Below are positions 25,890-33,476 of a stretch of DNA of 64,000 bases, piece by piece. The notes below the pieces were generated by a model. That model was not told where the DNA came from and made no database searches. It saw only the letters and a list, made by a program, of their open reading frames with translations. Made by a program: the position numbers and the translations under genes. Positions within the stretch are counted from its first letter, which is position 1. The number at the start of each line of letters is the position of its first letter. This DNA is from Pseudomonadota bacterium (lineage in GTDB: Bacteria > Desulfobacterota > Syntrophorhabdia > Syntrophorhabdales > Syntrophorhabdaceae): contig JAPLKA010000049.1 of assembly GCA_026388315.1 (NCBI GenBank), positions 28,329 to 92,328 of the forward strand. Direction: 5' to 3'.

Positions 25890-26295
25890 ACCCTCTCATT
25901 CCCAGTGGACGCATCATCCTGCGCCTCTCTGAAGTGCAAAAGTTATTATATTTTTCCCTTTGTTCATTGTTCAGTGTTCTTGATACTTCTCCCCTGTACT
26001 GGTTATAGAGGTTTTCCCGCGTTCTTTCAATATCTGAAATCTCGTTCTGGAGCTTTTCAATCCTTTCCGTATTGCCCGGCTGGTTCCTGGAAAGCTCTTT
26101 CAATTCCAGCCTTTTTCTGACGGCTTCCTGCTTCGTTGAACGCCAATCATTTATATATTTCTCCTTTATCTCTTTCACCTTCATCTTCTGGGAATCAGTA
26201 AGCTGAAGCCCCCTCTCGAAGTCAGCATATGAATCCTGTGCAAAGAGAGGGGGCACAAAAAGGAGGAAGAGGAGAAGGGCAACTATATATCTCAT
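25879..26295 (-). CDS. Spy/CpxP-like periplasmic protein
   Basis: 138 residues from the ATG at 26295, which overlaps the stop of the glycine-zipper gene as ATGA. Signal peptide RYIVALLLFLLFVPPLFAQ, then the family pattern LQLTDSQKMKVKEI ... (an LTxxQ motif) and long charged helices; a second half-motif TLNNEQREKYNNF follows. Spy/ZraP-type proteins are helical chaperones or metal-binding buffers of the periplasm. Operonic with the sensor kinase. Confidence 0.85.
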   Translation of the reverse strand: MRYIVALLLFLLFVPPLFAQDSYADFERGLQLTDSQKMKVKEIKEKYINDWRSTKQEAVRKRLELKELSRNQPGNTERIEKLQNEISDIERTRENLYNQYRGEVSRTLNNEQREKYNNFCTSERRRMMRPLGMRGYGR

Positions 26296-26672
26296 GGATT
26301 TACCGGCACCCATACCTTATGTGATGGAACCCATTTCCCGCCAATCCACTGGCCCTGGACATCGACCCATTGACCCGGTGGCTGCTGAACATTTTCCGGT
26401 GCAGCATAAGTACGTTGTTGCTGGGCGTTTTGTACGTTCTTCTGTTTCTGGTAATCCATCTCATGTCCCACGATAGCACCGCCAAGAGCACCGCCAGCTG
26501 CACCGATGAGGGTTCCTGCTGTGTTGTTTCCAATAACCTGGCCGGCAATTGCGCCAAGCCCGGCGCCCACAGCAGCGCCTTTCGAAGTATCGCTCATACC
26601 CTCAATGGAAGCACAGGAGAAGGTAAAAAATCCTACAACAATCATCAAGATAAATACATTATTTTTTTTCAT
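26292..26672 (-). CDS. Glycine-zipper lipoprotein with WVPxHxVWVP tail
   Basis: Start at ATG 26672 (GGGGAG ribosome-binding site), not the longer upstream frame, which runs into word repeats. Lipoprotein signal with FTFSC, then an Ala/Gly zipper (GAAVGAGLGAIAGQVIGNNTAG), a second zipper half, a Gln-rich linker and a Trp-rich tail (QWIGGKWVPSHKVWVPVNP). Resembles YMGG/SLT-type outer-membrane glycine-zipper proteins; probably an envelope component under the neighbouring stress system. Confidence 0.82.
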   Translation of the reverse strand: MKKNNVFILMIVVGFFTFSCASIEGMSDTSKGAAVGAGLGAIAGQVIGNNTAGTLIGAAGGALGGAIVGHEMDYQKQKNVQNAQQQRTYAAPENVQQPPGQWVDVQGQWIGGKWVPSHKVWVPVNP

Positions 26673-26750
26673 CTTAAATCTCCCCTCAATTAACCTTACA
26701 ATAAAATCGTTCAAAGTCCGACGTTTTGAATAAAGGCCCTTACTTATTTT

Positions 26751-26786
26751 ATGAACCTTGAACGTTGAACCTTGAACGTTGAACAT
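26751..26786. repeat. Word repeat (GAACCTTGAACGTTGAAC type)
   Basis: ATGAACCTTGAACGTTGAAC followed by CTTGAACGTTGAAC: near-exact tandem copies of CTTGAACGTTGAAC in the gap upstream of the glycine-zipper gene. The same word type recurs inside the fucose-synthase-like gene near 38030-38096. Confidence 0.8.
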
Positions 26787-26800
26787 GTGTAATACCTCAG

Positions 26801-27298
26801 TTACTGCACACAGGGACCGGCACCTGTACCGGCGCCCGGGCCCATACCTCTGCCCATACCCTTACCCATACCGGGACCATAGCCTGATTCACCGATTTTC
26901 TTGATCTGTTCAGGGGTAAGTATCTTTCTCTGGGCAAGCTTAAACTGAACCATCTTGTCCTGCATGGTCTGCTTTAATGCATTCATCTCTTTCTGCTTTG
27001 CAAGGATTGCAGCATCACTCGAATTCGGATCGGCATAGAGGTTCTTCAATTCCGCTCTCTTTTTAAACATCTCATACCGGGCCGCTGAAGTATCATTTCT
27101 GAATTTTTCCCGTGCCTGCCACATCTTATCCTGCTGCTCCTGGGTAAGATTCAGGTTTGCGTACATGCCTGCGCCATAACCCATTCCCATACCCGGACCA
27201 CCACAACCAAAGCCTGCGCCTTTCGGCCCGTAAGCAAAAACCGTTGCTGCAAATGCCACAAAGAGCACCACCATAATTCCTGCATACCGTTTTTTCAT
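26801..27298 (-). CDS. ZraP/Spy-family periplasmic protein with Gly/Met-rich ends
   Basis: Signal peptide KKRYAGIMVVLFVAFAATVFA, then GFGCGGPGMGMGYGAGM, a helical core with two LTxxQ motifs (LNLTQEQQDKMWQ and ILTPEQIKKI) and a tail GPGMGKGMGRGMGPGAGTGAG ending in Cys-Val-Gln. Met, Gly and Cys at the ends resemble the metal-binding ends of ZraP. Strong AGGAGG ribosome-binding site. Its sigma-54 promoter and the adjacent sigma-54 regulator make this the likely target of the two-component system. Confidence 0.88.
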   Translation of the reverse strand: MKKRYAGIMVVLFVAFAATVFAYGPKGAGFGCGGPGMGMGYGAGMYANLNLTQEQQDKMWQAREKFRNDTSAARYEMFKKRAELKNLYADPNSSDAAILAKQKEMNALKQTMQDKMVQFKLAQRKILTPEQIKKIGESGYGPGMGKGMGRGMGPGAGTGAGPCVQ

Positions 27299-27341
27299 TT
27301 TATCCTCCTGTTAAAAAATTTTATTTACTGCCCTATTATAG

Positions 27342-27357
27342 AGCAATACCTGTGCCA
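27342..27357 (-). promoter_or_regulatory. Sigma-54 promoter of the ZraP-like gene
   Basis: Minus-strand TGGCACAGGTATTGCT matches the -24/-12 consensus TGGCAC-N5-TTGCW with the required 10 bases between the GG and GC doublets. A start near 27331 would give a leader of about 33 bases before the ATG at 27298. Confidence 0.85.
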
Positions 27358-27432
27358 CAATATCATCTGCCTCTAATTAATCGTAATTTACTGTAATTGT
27401 TAATAATTTATTGTACAGGGATAAAACGCCTT

Positions 27433-27491
27433 TGTGTCGTTGAGGCAATGAATGTCGAAGTGGATTGCATTGCTCGACACATATGTCGAAG
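27433..27491. promoter_or_regulatory. Putative enhancer (UAS) for the sigma-54 regulator
   Basis: Contains TGTGTCG (27433-27439) ... GCAATG (27445-27450) against CATTGC (27468-27473) and CGACACA (27475-27481), plus repeated TGTCGAAG at 27453 and 27484 and the palindrome CGACA-CATA-TGTCG. Such dyads 80-150 bases upstream of a sigma-54 promoter are where NtrC-type regulators bind. Confidence 0.5.
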
Positions 27492-27556
27492 GTGCTTTTT
27501 GTTACCTCTCACCTGGAAAATATGATATATTCTAACTTCTCAAAAAGGTATTATCC

Positions 27557-28432
27557 GTGAAGAATATCCTCACCATAGCAGGCTTTGACCCCTCGTCCGG
27601 GGCAGGCATCACAAAAGACCTTGATGTGTTCTTCTCCCTCGGAATACACGGCATTTCTGTGCCAACCTGCATCGTGAATCAGGGTCCAAAGGGGGTTACA
27701 GGTATTTACCCCATTCCGCCTGACCAGTTCTCGTACATGCTCGAAGCAGTAACAAGTGGGGCAAGGATAGATGGCGTAAAAATTGGCGTTATGTGGGACG
27801 AGGCACATGTTGAAGTCCTATCGGAATTCATCAAGGCAATAATTGAAAATAATCCCCCCCAATTCCCCCCTTTATACCTGTCCTCGCGAAGCGGGGAAAA
27901 GGAGGGCGAGGGGGTATTTATTCCCGTTGTCCTTGATCCCGTCATATCTGCAAAAAACAACACCCGCCTCATCACGGACAGAGGGCTGAAAAAACTCGTC
28001 GATTCAATGCTTCCCCTGACAACCGTTATTACCCCCAATATCGACGAAGTACACCTCATCACGGGAACAAAGATCGAATGTCTCAACGACATGAAGGCAT
28101 GTGCAGAGAAAATCCTGAACATGGGCCCAAAATCCGTTGTCATAAAAGGGGGGCACCTTGAAGGCGAACCTATTGATCTCCTCTATGACGGCAACGAGTT
28201 TACGACATGGCAGAAAAAACGGATAGACAGGGAAGTTCACGGCACAGGATGTACATTTTCCTCATTACTCATTTCTTTCCTTGTGCATGGCTATCATCTG
28301 AAGGATGCATTCATTATGTCTGAGCAATACATGCAGGATTTGCTGAAAGAAAGTTACAGGATTGCAGATAACGGGTATTTTTATATGTCCTCTGCAATCG
28401 CATCATCAGGCTTTAAGCGGAAAATTCCTTAA
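27557..28432 (+). CDS. thiD: Hydroxymethylpyrimidine (phosphate) kinase ThiD
   Basis: Phosphorylates HMP/HMP-P in thiamine synthesis. Ribokinase-fold signatures: TIAGFDPSSGAGITKDL at 6-22, DPVISAKNN, TPNIDEVHLITG, VIKGGHLEG, and the anion-hole/catalytic VHGTGCTFSSLLIS. GTG start at 27557 with AAAGG 8 bases upstream. Residues about 100-120 (NPPQFPPLYLSSRSGEKEGE) are a low-complexity insertion encoded by a C-rich/G-rich palindromic repeat. Directly upstream of thiC. Confidence 0.95.
   Translation: MKNILTIAGFDPSSGAGITKDLDVFFSLGIHGISVPTCIVNQGPKGVTGIYPIPPDQFSYMLEAVTSGARIDGVKIGVMWDEAHVEVLSEFIKAIIENNPPQFPPLYLSSRSGEKEGEGVFIPVVLDPVISAKNNTRLITDRGLKKLVDSMLPLTTVITPNIDEVHLITGTKIECLNDMKACAEKILNMGPKSVVIKGGHLEGEPIDLLYDGNEFTTWQKKRIDREVHGTGCTFSSLLISFLVHGYHLKDAFIMSEQYMQDLLKESYRIADNGYFYMSSAIASSGFKRKIP
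27851..27914. repeat. Palindromic C/G-rich repeat inserted in frame in thiD
   Basis: AATCCCCCCCAATTCCCCCC ... GGGGAAAAGGAGGGCGAGGG: an imperfect inverted repeat (CCCCC-rich left arm, GGGGG-rich right arm around CTCGCGAAGCGGGG). It resembles mobile intergenic palindromes of REP type, but here lies in frame in a gene. Confidence 0.65.
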
Positions 28433-28463
28433 AACTCATAAAAAAGATGGAGATGATACGATC

Positions 28464-29747
28464 ATGAAAAACCAACTTACGGCAGCACGCGAGGGGAAAA
28501 TCACCCCGGCAATGGAAAAGGTTGCGCAGGATGAAGGCGTCGACAAAGAACAACTACGGCAATACATTGCCGAGGGAAAAGCGACAATCCTCGCAAATAA
28601 TAGGCACAAAAATTTCACCCCCAAGGGCGTGGGAAAAGGCTTAAGTGTCAAAGTGAACGCCAACCTCGGGACATCCTCCGAGCGGATCGATATCGATGCA
28701 GAGCTCGAAAAGCTCGATATGGCCACAAAGGCCGGCGCTGATACGGTCATGGACCTGAGCACCGGCGGCAACCTCGACGAAATCCGTAAAATCATCATGG
28801 ACAAAGCAAGCATACCCATCGGCACCGTACCTATCTATCAGGCAGCCGTAGAAGCAGTGAAAAAGAGAAAGTCCATTACCAAACTTGATCCTGACGAGTT
28901 CTTTGATGTGATAGAGAAACACGGGATGGATGGTGTTGACTTCATTACCGTCCACTGCGGTGTCACAAAGAGGTCCATTGAGAGGCTGAAAAAACAGGGG
29001 AGGATTACCGGCATCGTAAGCAGGGGTGGTGCGTTCCTCACTGAGTGGATCATCGTGAACAACAAGGAAAACCCCCTCTATGAACAGTATGACAGGCTCA
29101 TCAGGATTGCAAAAAAATATGACATGACCCTGAGCCTTGGCGATGGCCTGAGACCAGGGTGTATTGCCGATGCTACAGACAGGGGGCAGATCGAAGAGCT
29201 TATCATCCTCGGTGAACTCTGCGCTGAAGCACTAAAAAACGGTGTGCAGGTCATGATCGAAGGCCCCGGACACGTGCCCATCAACCAGATTGAAACGAAC
29301 ATAATTCTCCAGAAAAAGCTCTGCAACGATGCCCCTTTTTACGTGCTGGGCCCCATTGTCACCGATATAGCGCCGGGCTATGACCATATCACCTCTGCCA
29401 TCGGAGGCGCACTCGCGGCCTTCTATGGTGCGGATTTCCTATGTTATGTAACCCCGTCTGAACACCTGGGACTTCCCACACCGAAGGATGTGCGTGATGG
29501 CGTCATGGTCACAAGGATCGCAGCCCATGCGGCAGACCTCGCACGTGGCAATGAAAAGGCGTTCCAGCGTGACAAGGCCATGTCCGTATACCGGAAGGCC
29601 CTGGATTGGGAGGGGCAGATCAAATGTGCGATCGATCCGGAAAAGATAACGGACTTCAGGAAGGGGCGCAACCTACATGATGACGTGTGCAGCATGTGCG
29701 GCGAATTCTGCGCAATGAAGATTGTGAAGGATTATTTTAAGAAATAG
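28464..29747 (+). CDS. thiC: Phosphomethylpyrimidine synthase ThiC
   Basis: Radical-SAM-type enzyme turning AIR into HMP-P. Start at ATG 28464 (GGAG upstream) gives 427 residues, the short form lacking the N-terminal extension of E. coli ThiC. Seen: VNANLGTSS, MDLSTGG, the DGLRPGCIADA motif, MIEGPGHVP, GPIVTDIAPGYDHITSAIGG (20 residues) and the C-terminal cluster motif CSMCGEFC (CxxCxxxxC binding 4Fe-4S). No THI-box was seen upstream. Confidence 0.96.
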   Translation: MKNQLTAAREGKITPAMEKVAQDEGVDKEQLRQYIAEGKATILANNRHKNFTPKGVGKGLSVKVNANLGTSSERIDIDAELEKLDMATKAGADTVMDLSTGGNLDEIRKIIMDKASIPIGTVPIYQAAVEAVKKRKSITKLDPDEFFDVIEKHGMDGVDFITVHCGVTKRSIERLKKQGRITGIVSRGGAFLTEWIIVNNKENPLYEQYDRLIRIAKKYDMTLSLGDGLRPGCIADATDRGQIEELIILGELCAEALKNGVQVMIEGPGHVPINQIETNIILQKKLCNDAPFYVLGPIVTDIAPGYDHITSAIGGALAAFYGADFLCYVTPSEHLGLPTPKDVRDGVMVTRIAAHAADLARGNEKAFQRDKAMSVYRKALDWEGQIKCAIDPEKITDFRKGRNLHDDVCSMCGEFCAMKIVKDYFKK

Positions 29748-29778
29748 CGGTTAGTGCCTACTGCTTAGCGCTTAGCGA
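29748..29778. repeat. Word repeat between thiC and xseA (GCTTAGCGCTTAGCG type)
   Basis: GCGGTTAGTGCCTACTGCTTAGC then GCTTAGCG: overlapping variants of GCTTAGCG/GGTTAGTG filling the gap. Confidence 0.6.
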
Positions 29779-29782
29779 ATCC

Positions 29783-30973
29783 ATGTTGCCAATCCAAATA
29801 TACACAGTCTCTGACCTTACCGCCGGCATAAAACGCGTTATCAACTCCCAATTCCGCGATATACTCGTGGAAGGTGAGATTTCCAACCTGAAACTCTACC
29901 CTTCCGGGCATCTCTATTTTACCCTCAAAGATGACAATGCCATGATCAAGGCTGTGGTCTTCAACTTTTACAATAAATATCCAACAGAAATGGTACAGGA
30001 CGGTATAGCGGTCATTTGCAAGGGACGGGTTGATGTCTATGAGAAGCGGGGTGAATACAGGCTTCTTGTTGATATGATAGAGGTAAGGGGGCTGGGGCTT
30101 TTCCAGTTGAAATTTCAGATGCTGAAGGAGAAGCTGTATAAGGAAGGATTATTTGCTGCAGAGAAAAAGAAACCGCTTCCGATACTCCCGCAGAGGATCG
30201 GCATCGTCACATCTCCGGCAGGCGCCGCAATCAGGGATATGCTGAAGATTATCTTCGGGAAATACGGAAATATGGCAGTTGAAATTTATCCGGTGAAGGT
30301 ACAGGGCGATGATGCCTGTTATGAGATTGCAGAGGGGATTGAATACTTCAATAAAACCGGAGAAGTTGATGTAATTATTGTGGGAAGAGGAGGAGGCTCT
30401 CTTGAAGACCTTGCCCCGTTTAATGAGGAGATGGTGGCAAGGGCAATCTATGCTTCTCATATCCCGGTCGTCTCCGGCGTGGGCCACGAGATAGACTTTA
30501 CGATAGCCGATTTTGTGTCTGATGTGCGGGCGCCAACGCCTACTGCTGCTGCAGATATGGCTGTGCAAAGCAAAAATGAGCTTTCAGAGGCTCTCCTTAA
30601 CACAAAAAATGCCCTGGAACAAGGCATCAGAAAGAAGATTGAAAAATCGAAGTTTATGCTTTATGAGAATACGATGGAACTAAGGGAAAAGAAAGACATC
30701 TTCACATCTTACAGGATGTATCTGGATGAACTCCTCAATAACCTCCTTCACGGTTTTTCGAACTATTTCAGGGATCAGAAGACCCGTCTTGATGCTATGG
30801 CCCAACGGCTTACCGACCTCAACCCCAAAAGCATCCTTAAAAGGGGATACAGCATCACCATGAAGAAAGACACCCGCGAAGTCGTCATTGATTCCAATCA
30901 GGTTGCCGGCGGCGAGGAATTGTCAATCACCCTCCATAAAGGCACAATCAATGTAATTGCAGGCGGTGAATAA
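29783..30973 (+). CDS. xseA: Exodeoxyribonuclease VII large subunit
   Basis: OB-fold nucleic-acid-binding N-terminus (residues 1-100: VEGEISNLKLYPSGHLYFTL, MIKAVVF), then the catalytic domain with PQRIGIVTSPAGAAIRDM, VIIVGRGGGSLEDLAPFNEE, SGVGHEIDFTIADFVSD and RAPTPTAAA, followed by a coiled region and the terminal LKRGYSITMKK strand. Length 396 is typical. The small subunit xseB does not follow; the next gene is convergent. Confidence 0.96.
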   Translation: MLPIQIYTVSDLTAGIKRVINSQFRDILVEGEISNLKLYPSGHLYFTLKDDNAMIKAVVFNFYNKYPTEMVQDGIAVICKGRVDVYEKRGEYRLLVDMIEVRGLGLFQLKFQMLKEKLYKEGLFAAEKKKPLPILPQRIGIVTSPAGAAIRDMLKIIFGKYGNMAVEIYPVKVQGDDACYEIAEGIEYFNKTGEVDVIIVGRGGGSLEDLAPFNEEMVARAIYASHIPVVSGVGHEIDFTIADFVSDVRAPTPTAAADMAVQSKNELSEALLNTKNALEQGIRKKIEKSKFMLYENTMELREKKDIFTSYRMYLDELLNNLLHGFSNYFRDQKTRLDAMAQRLTDLNPKSILKRGYSITMKKDTREVVIDSNQVAGGEELSITLHKGTINVIAGGE

Positions 30974-30980
30974 TCCGGCT

Positions 30981-31030
30981 GTCAGCAATCAGCTAATCCG
31001 GTTCCGGTATCCAGCATCTCGCTATCAGCC
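30981..31030. repeat. Word repeats between convergent genes (CAGCAATCAGCTAATCCGG type)
   Basis: AATCCGGCTGTCAGCAATC, AGCTAATCCGGTTCCGGTATCC and AGCATCTCGCTATCAGCC: imperfect copies of AATCCGG and CAGCNATCAGC words. Confidence 0.55.
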
Positions 31031-32947
31031 ATGCGCTGCTTTTATGGCTTCTCTCAGCGCCTTATACACCATCTCAATCTCCTCCACTTTCATATTCGTA
31101 TAAAAAGGAAGGGCCAGGATTGATTCCCCCGCAGCTTCAGACTCAGGAAAGTCTCCGGGCTTAAAACCAAACTGCTCCCGATAGAAAGGCTGGAGATGGA
31201 TGGGGCTGAAATATGGCCTTGCCGGGATGCCGCGCTCAGCCAGAAGAATAATTATCTTATCCCTGCTGATCCCGGGGGCTAAACGCACCACATAGACAAA
31301 CCAACTCATACGTGTCGTTGTGGGGGCAATCTTTAAAGGACTGACGCTTTCAAGGCGGGACAGGATTCTGTTGTATTCCTGTGCCACGTTGTCCCGTTTG
31401 CGTAACAATTCGTCGAGACGCCTTATCTGAACAACACCGACGGCAGCATTCAATTCAGACATGCGGTAGTTGTATCCAAGACGGCTATGGTTCAACCACC
31501 CGTCAAACTTGTCCCTCCCCTGATTTCTCAGGCTTCGGAAAAGGTTCGCCCAGTCTTCGTCGTTGGTCACTAATACAGCGCCTTCGCCGCTCGTCATCTG
31601 TTTATTGGGATAAAAGGCATACGTGCCGGCCCTGCCTATTACCCCTACCCTGCGGCCTTTATATTCTGCCCCGATTGCCTCGCATGCATCCTCGATCACG
31701 ATAAGATTATGTCTTTCAGCAATCTCCATAATCGGGTCAATGTCTGCCGGTTGGCCGAAAACATGCACCACGATGATTGCCCGTGTCCGTTCCGTAATCG
31801 CTGTCTCTATCCTGCCGGCATCCATATTCAATGTCACTGGATCAATATCCACGAATACCGGTTTAGCCCGCTCAAAAAGTATACAGTTTGCCGATGCTAT
31901 AAAACTGAACGGCGACGTAATGACCTCATCGCCTGGTTTAATATGTGCTGCCACCATACAGAGATGGAGCGCTGAAGTGCCATTTATAACCGCTATCGCA
32001 TGGCCGGCCCTTGCCTCTCCGGCAGCTAACCCCTCGAATGTTACTGTTTGGGAACCAATACTCAGGTTACGGGATTGCATGACCCGTAAGACCGCCTGAA
32101 TCTCCTCAGATGTAATATCCGGCATTGCCATTGGCACCTTCAAGGATGATGATGGCACTGCCCCCTGCTCATCCGCCTGATCTATGAGGCTGCTGAAAGA
32201 AGACACCATGGAAAAAGGAATCGGAATACCCTGACAGAAAGATTTAATGTTTTCAACTGTCTGGGTTGGTGCGCTGGGCATAGCAACAATCACTTCATCA
32301 ATGCGTTTCTCTTTCACTATTTCAACTAACCTGATCAAAGGGCCGGATACCGTCAGGCCCTGTATTTTCATACCTATTTTTTTGGGATCATCATCAAGAA
32401 AAGCCACGGGCTGCAATCCCAACTGCGGATTAGTCAGCAATTCCCGTGAGATATTGACTCCTGTATGACCGGCGCCGGCAATCAACACCCGCCGGTTAGG
32501 GCTTATTCCCGTCATTTTCCAATCAATGTCGCCAGGGTAACGTTCCATCATTTTCAGGATCACCCGAAAACCGCCCAGTAAAAACAGGCTCATTATACCT
32601 TCAAGAATGAGCAGTGAACGCGGGAAAACCCCTCGCATCCAAAACGGGTTAAGAATAAACAGTGAAATTACAGAGAGAATGATTGAGCCGATCAAGACCG
32701 ACACAGTCAGAGACATAAAGTCTTTCGTATAGGCATAGCGCCATATACGCCTGTATATGCCTGAAAAATAGAAAACTGTCGGGCGAAGTATCATGGCAAA
32801 GACGATAAATGGCCAGATTATCCGTAAATAATAGCTGAATAATAGTTTGTCGGGATAGACTGCCTCCAGCCTGAGCATCATGGCAAAAATGATGGCAACG
32901 GATGTCAGCAGTGCATCAGCAATAATCATGTACCAGTAGCGTTTCAT
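31025..32947 (-). CDS. Fusion: CapD-type transmembrane/nucleotide-binding half plus DegT/StrS aminotransferase
   Basis: 640 residues. Residues 1-130: four hydrophobic helices as in the N-terminus of CapD/WbpM/PglF sugar-nucleotide dehydratases. Residues 145-255: a CoA-binding-like Rossmann domain (RVLIAGAGHTGVNISREL, VAFLDDDPKKIG). In place of the dehydratase domain, residues 275-640 are a complete DegT/DnrJ/EryC1/StrS aminotransferase (INGTSALHLCMVA, DACEAIGAEYKG, PLP Lys in FYPNKQMTSGEG, LGYNYRMSELNAA). So a membrane-anchored sugar aminotransferase is predicted. This swap is unusual. Convergent with xseA; borders the polysaccharide region. Confidence 0.9.
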   Translation of the reverse strand: MKRYWYMIIADALLTSVAIIFAMMLRLEAVYPDKLLFSYYLRIIWPFIVFAMILRPTVFYFSGIYRRIWRYAYTKDFMSLTVSVLIGSIILSVISLFILNPFWMRGVFPRSLLILEGIMSLFLLGGFRVILKMMERYPGDIDWKMTGISPNRRVLIAGAGHTGVNISRELLTNPQLGLQPVAFLDDDPKKIGMKIQGLTVSGPLIRLVEIVKEKRIDEVIVAMPSAPTQTVENIKSFCQGIPIPFSMVSSFSSLIDQADEQGAVPSSSLKVPMAMPDITSEEIQAVLRVMQSRNLSIGSQTVTFEGLAAGEARAGHAIAVINGTSALHLCMVAAHIKPGDEVITSPFSFIASANCILFERAKPVFVDIDPVTLNMDAGRIETAITERTRAIIVVHVFGQPADIDPIMEIAERHNLIVIEDACEAIGAEYKGRRVGVIGRAGTYAFYPNKQMTSGEGAVLVTNDEDWANLFRSLRNQGRDKFDGWLNHSRLGYNYRMSELNAAVGVVQIRRLDELLRKRDNVAQEYNRILSRLESVSPLKIAPTTTRMSWFVYVVRLAPGISRDKIIILLAERGIPARPYFSPIHLQPFYREQFGFKPGDFPESEAAGESILALPFYTNMKVEEIEMVYKALREAIKAAHG

Positions 32948-33023
32948 GGTTTGTGTATTGTAACAGTTTTAACGAGAAAGTAAAAGATTCAATACGCAGT
33001 TTAAATCACAGTTTGTATTTATC

Positions 33024-33248
33024 TCATGCTTTGTATAAGAATTTCGCACTTTTAACAATATTCCCGGTATCAACTATAGGGATGTCGAAAAGGGAAAAAT
33101 CGATGGTGCGGTATTCGTCATGAGGCGTAGCGATGAGCAGGAGGTTATAATCATCTGAGATTTCTACCGATTTTCTACCGGCAAACCGGGGAAATTCACG
33201 AGTGTGTCTGATAACGGGTAGATACGGGTCATTGTAGCTGTCGGAACT
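33024..33248 (-). pseudogene. C-terminal remnant of a UDP-sugar 6-dehydrogenase (WbpA/WecC type)
   Basis: A minus-strand frame without start ends at 33024 and reads YNDPYLPVIRHTREFPRFAG, RKSVEISDDYNLLLIATPHD, EYRTIDFSLF and DIPIVDTGNIVKSAKFLYKA. This matches the last 70 residues of UDP-GlcNAc/UDP-ManNAc dehydrogenases (YxDPYxP...R.REHPEFAGR.SV ... VDTRN). The first 350 residues are absent, so this is a leftover of a deletion at the edge of the polysaccharide region. The following 33249-33400 is AT-rich with nothing recognised. Confidence 0.75.
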
Positions 33249-33410
33249 ATTGTAATGAATAGAGCTATTATTATGTAGAAAAAGGAAAGGTAATTTGCAG
33301 TAATTTATGAATATTTATAGATATTTTTTGCATTTGTAGTTAATTACCCGGTTACTATAAATTAGAATAGTTCTGAACTGTAGCTTCCGCCGGAGTGACA
33401 GTGCTTTGGT

Positions 33411-33454
33411 AAGCAATCAGCTAAGGAAATTGGGTTTTCCCAAGCTGATTGCTT
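33411..33454. terminator. Hairpin at the end of the FecR-domain gene
   Basis: AAGCAATCAGCT (33411-33422) pairs with AGCTGATTGCTT (33443-33454); inside is a second stem TTGGG-TTTT-CCCAA. A T-rich run follows on the plus strand. Probably a terminator for one or both directions; arms use the CAGCNATCAGC word seen at 30981-31030. Confidence 0.65.
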
Positions 33455-33476
33455 TATTTTTAAAGAATACTTGCTT

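Noticed and set aside
27492..27556. TPP riboswitch before thiD/thiC.
   Set aside because: No CTGAGA or ACCTGATCTGGA-type THI-box core could be found in the short leader.
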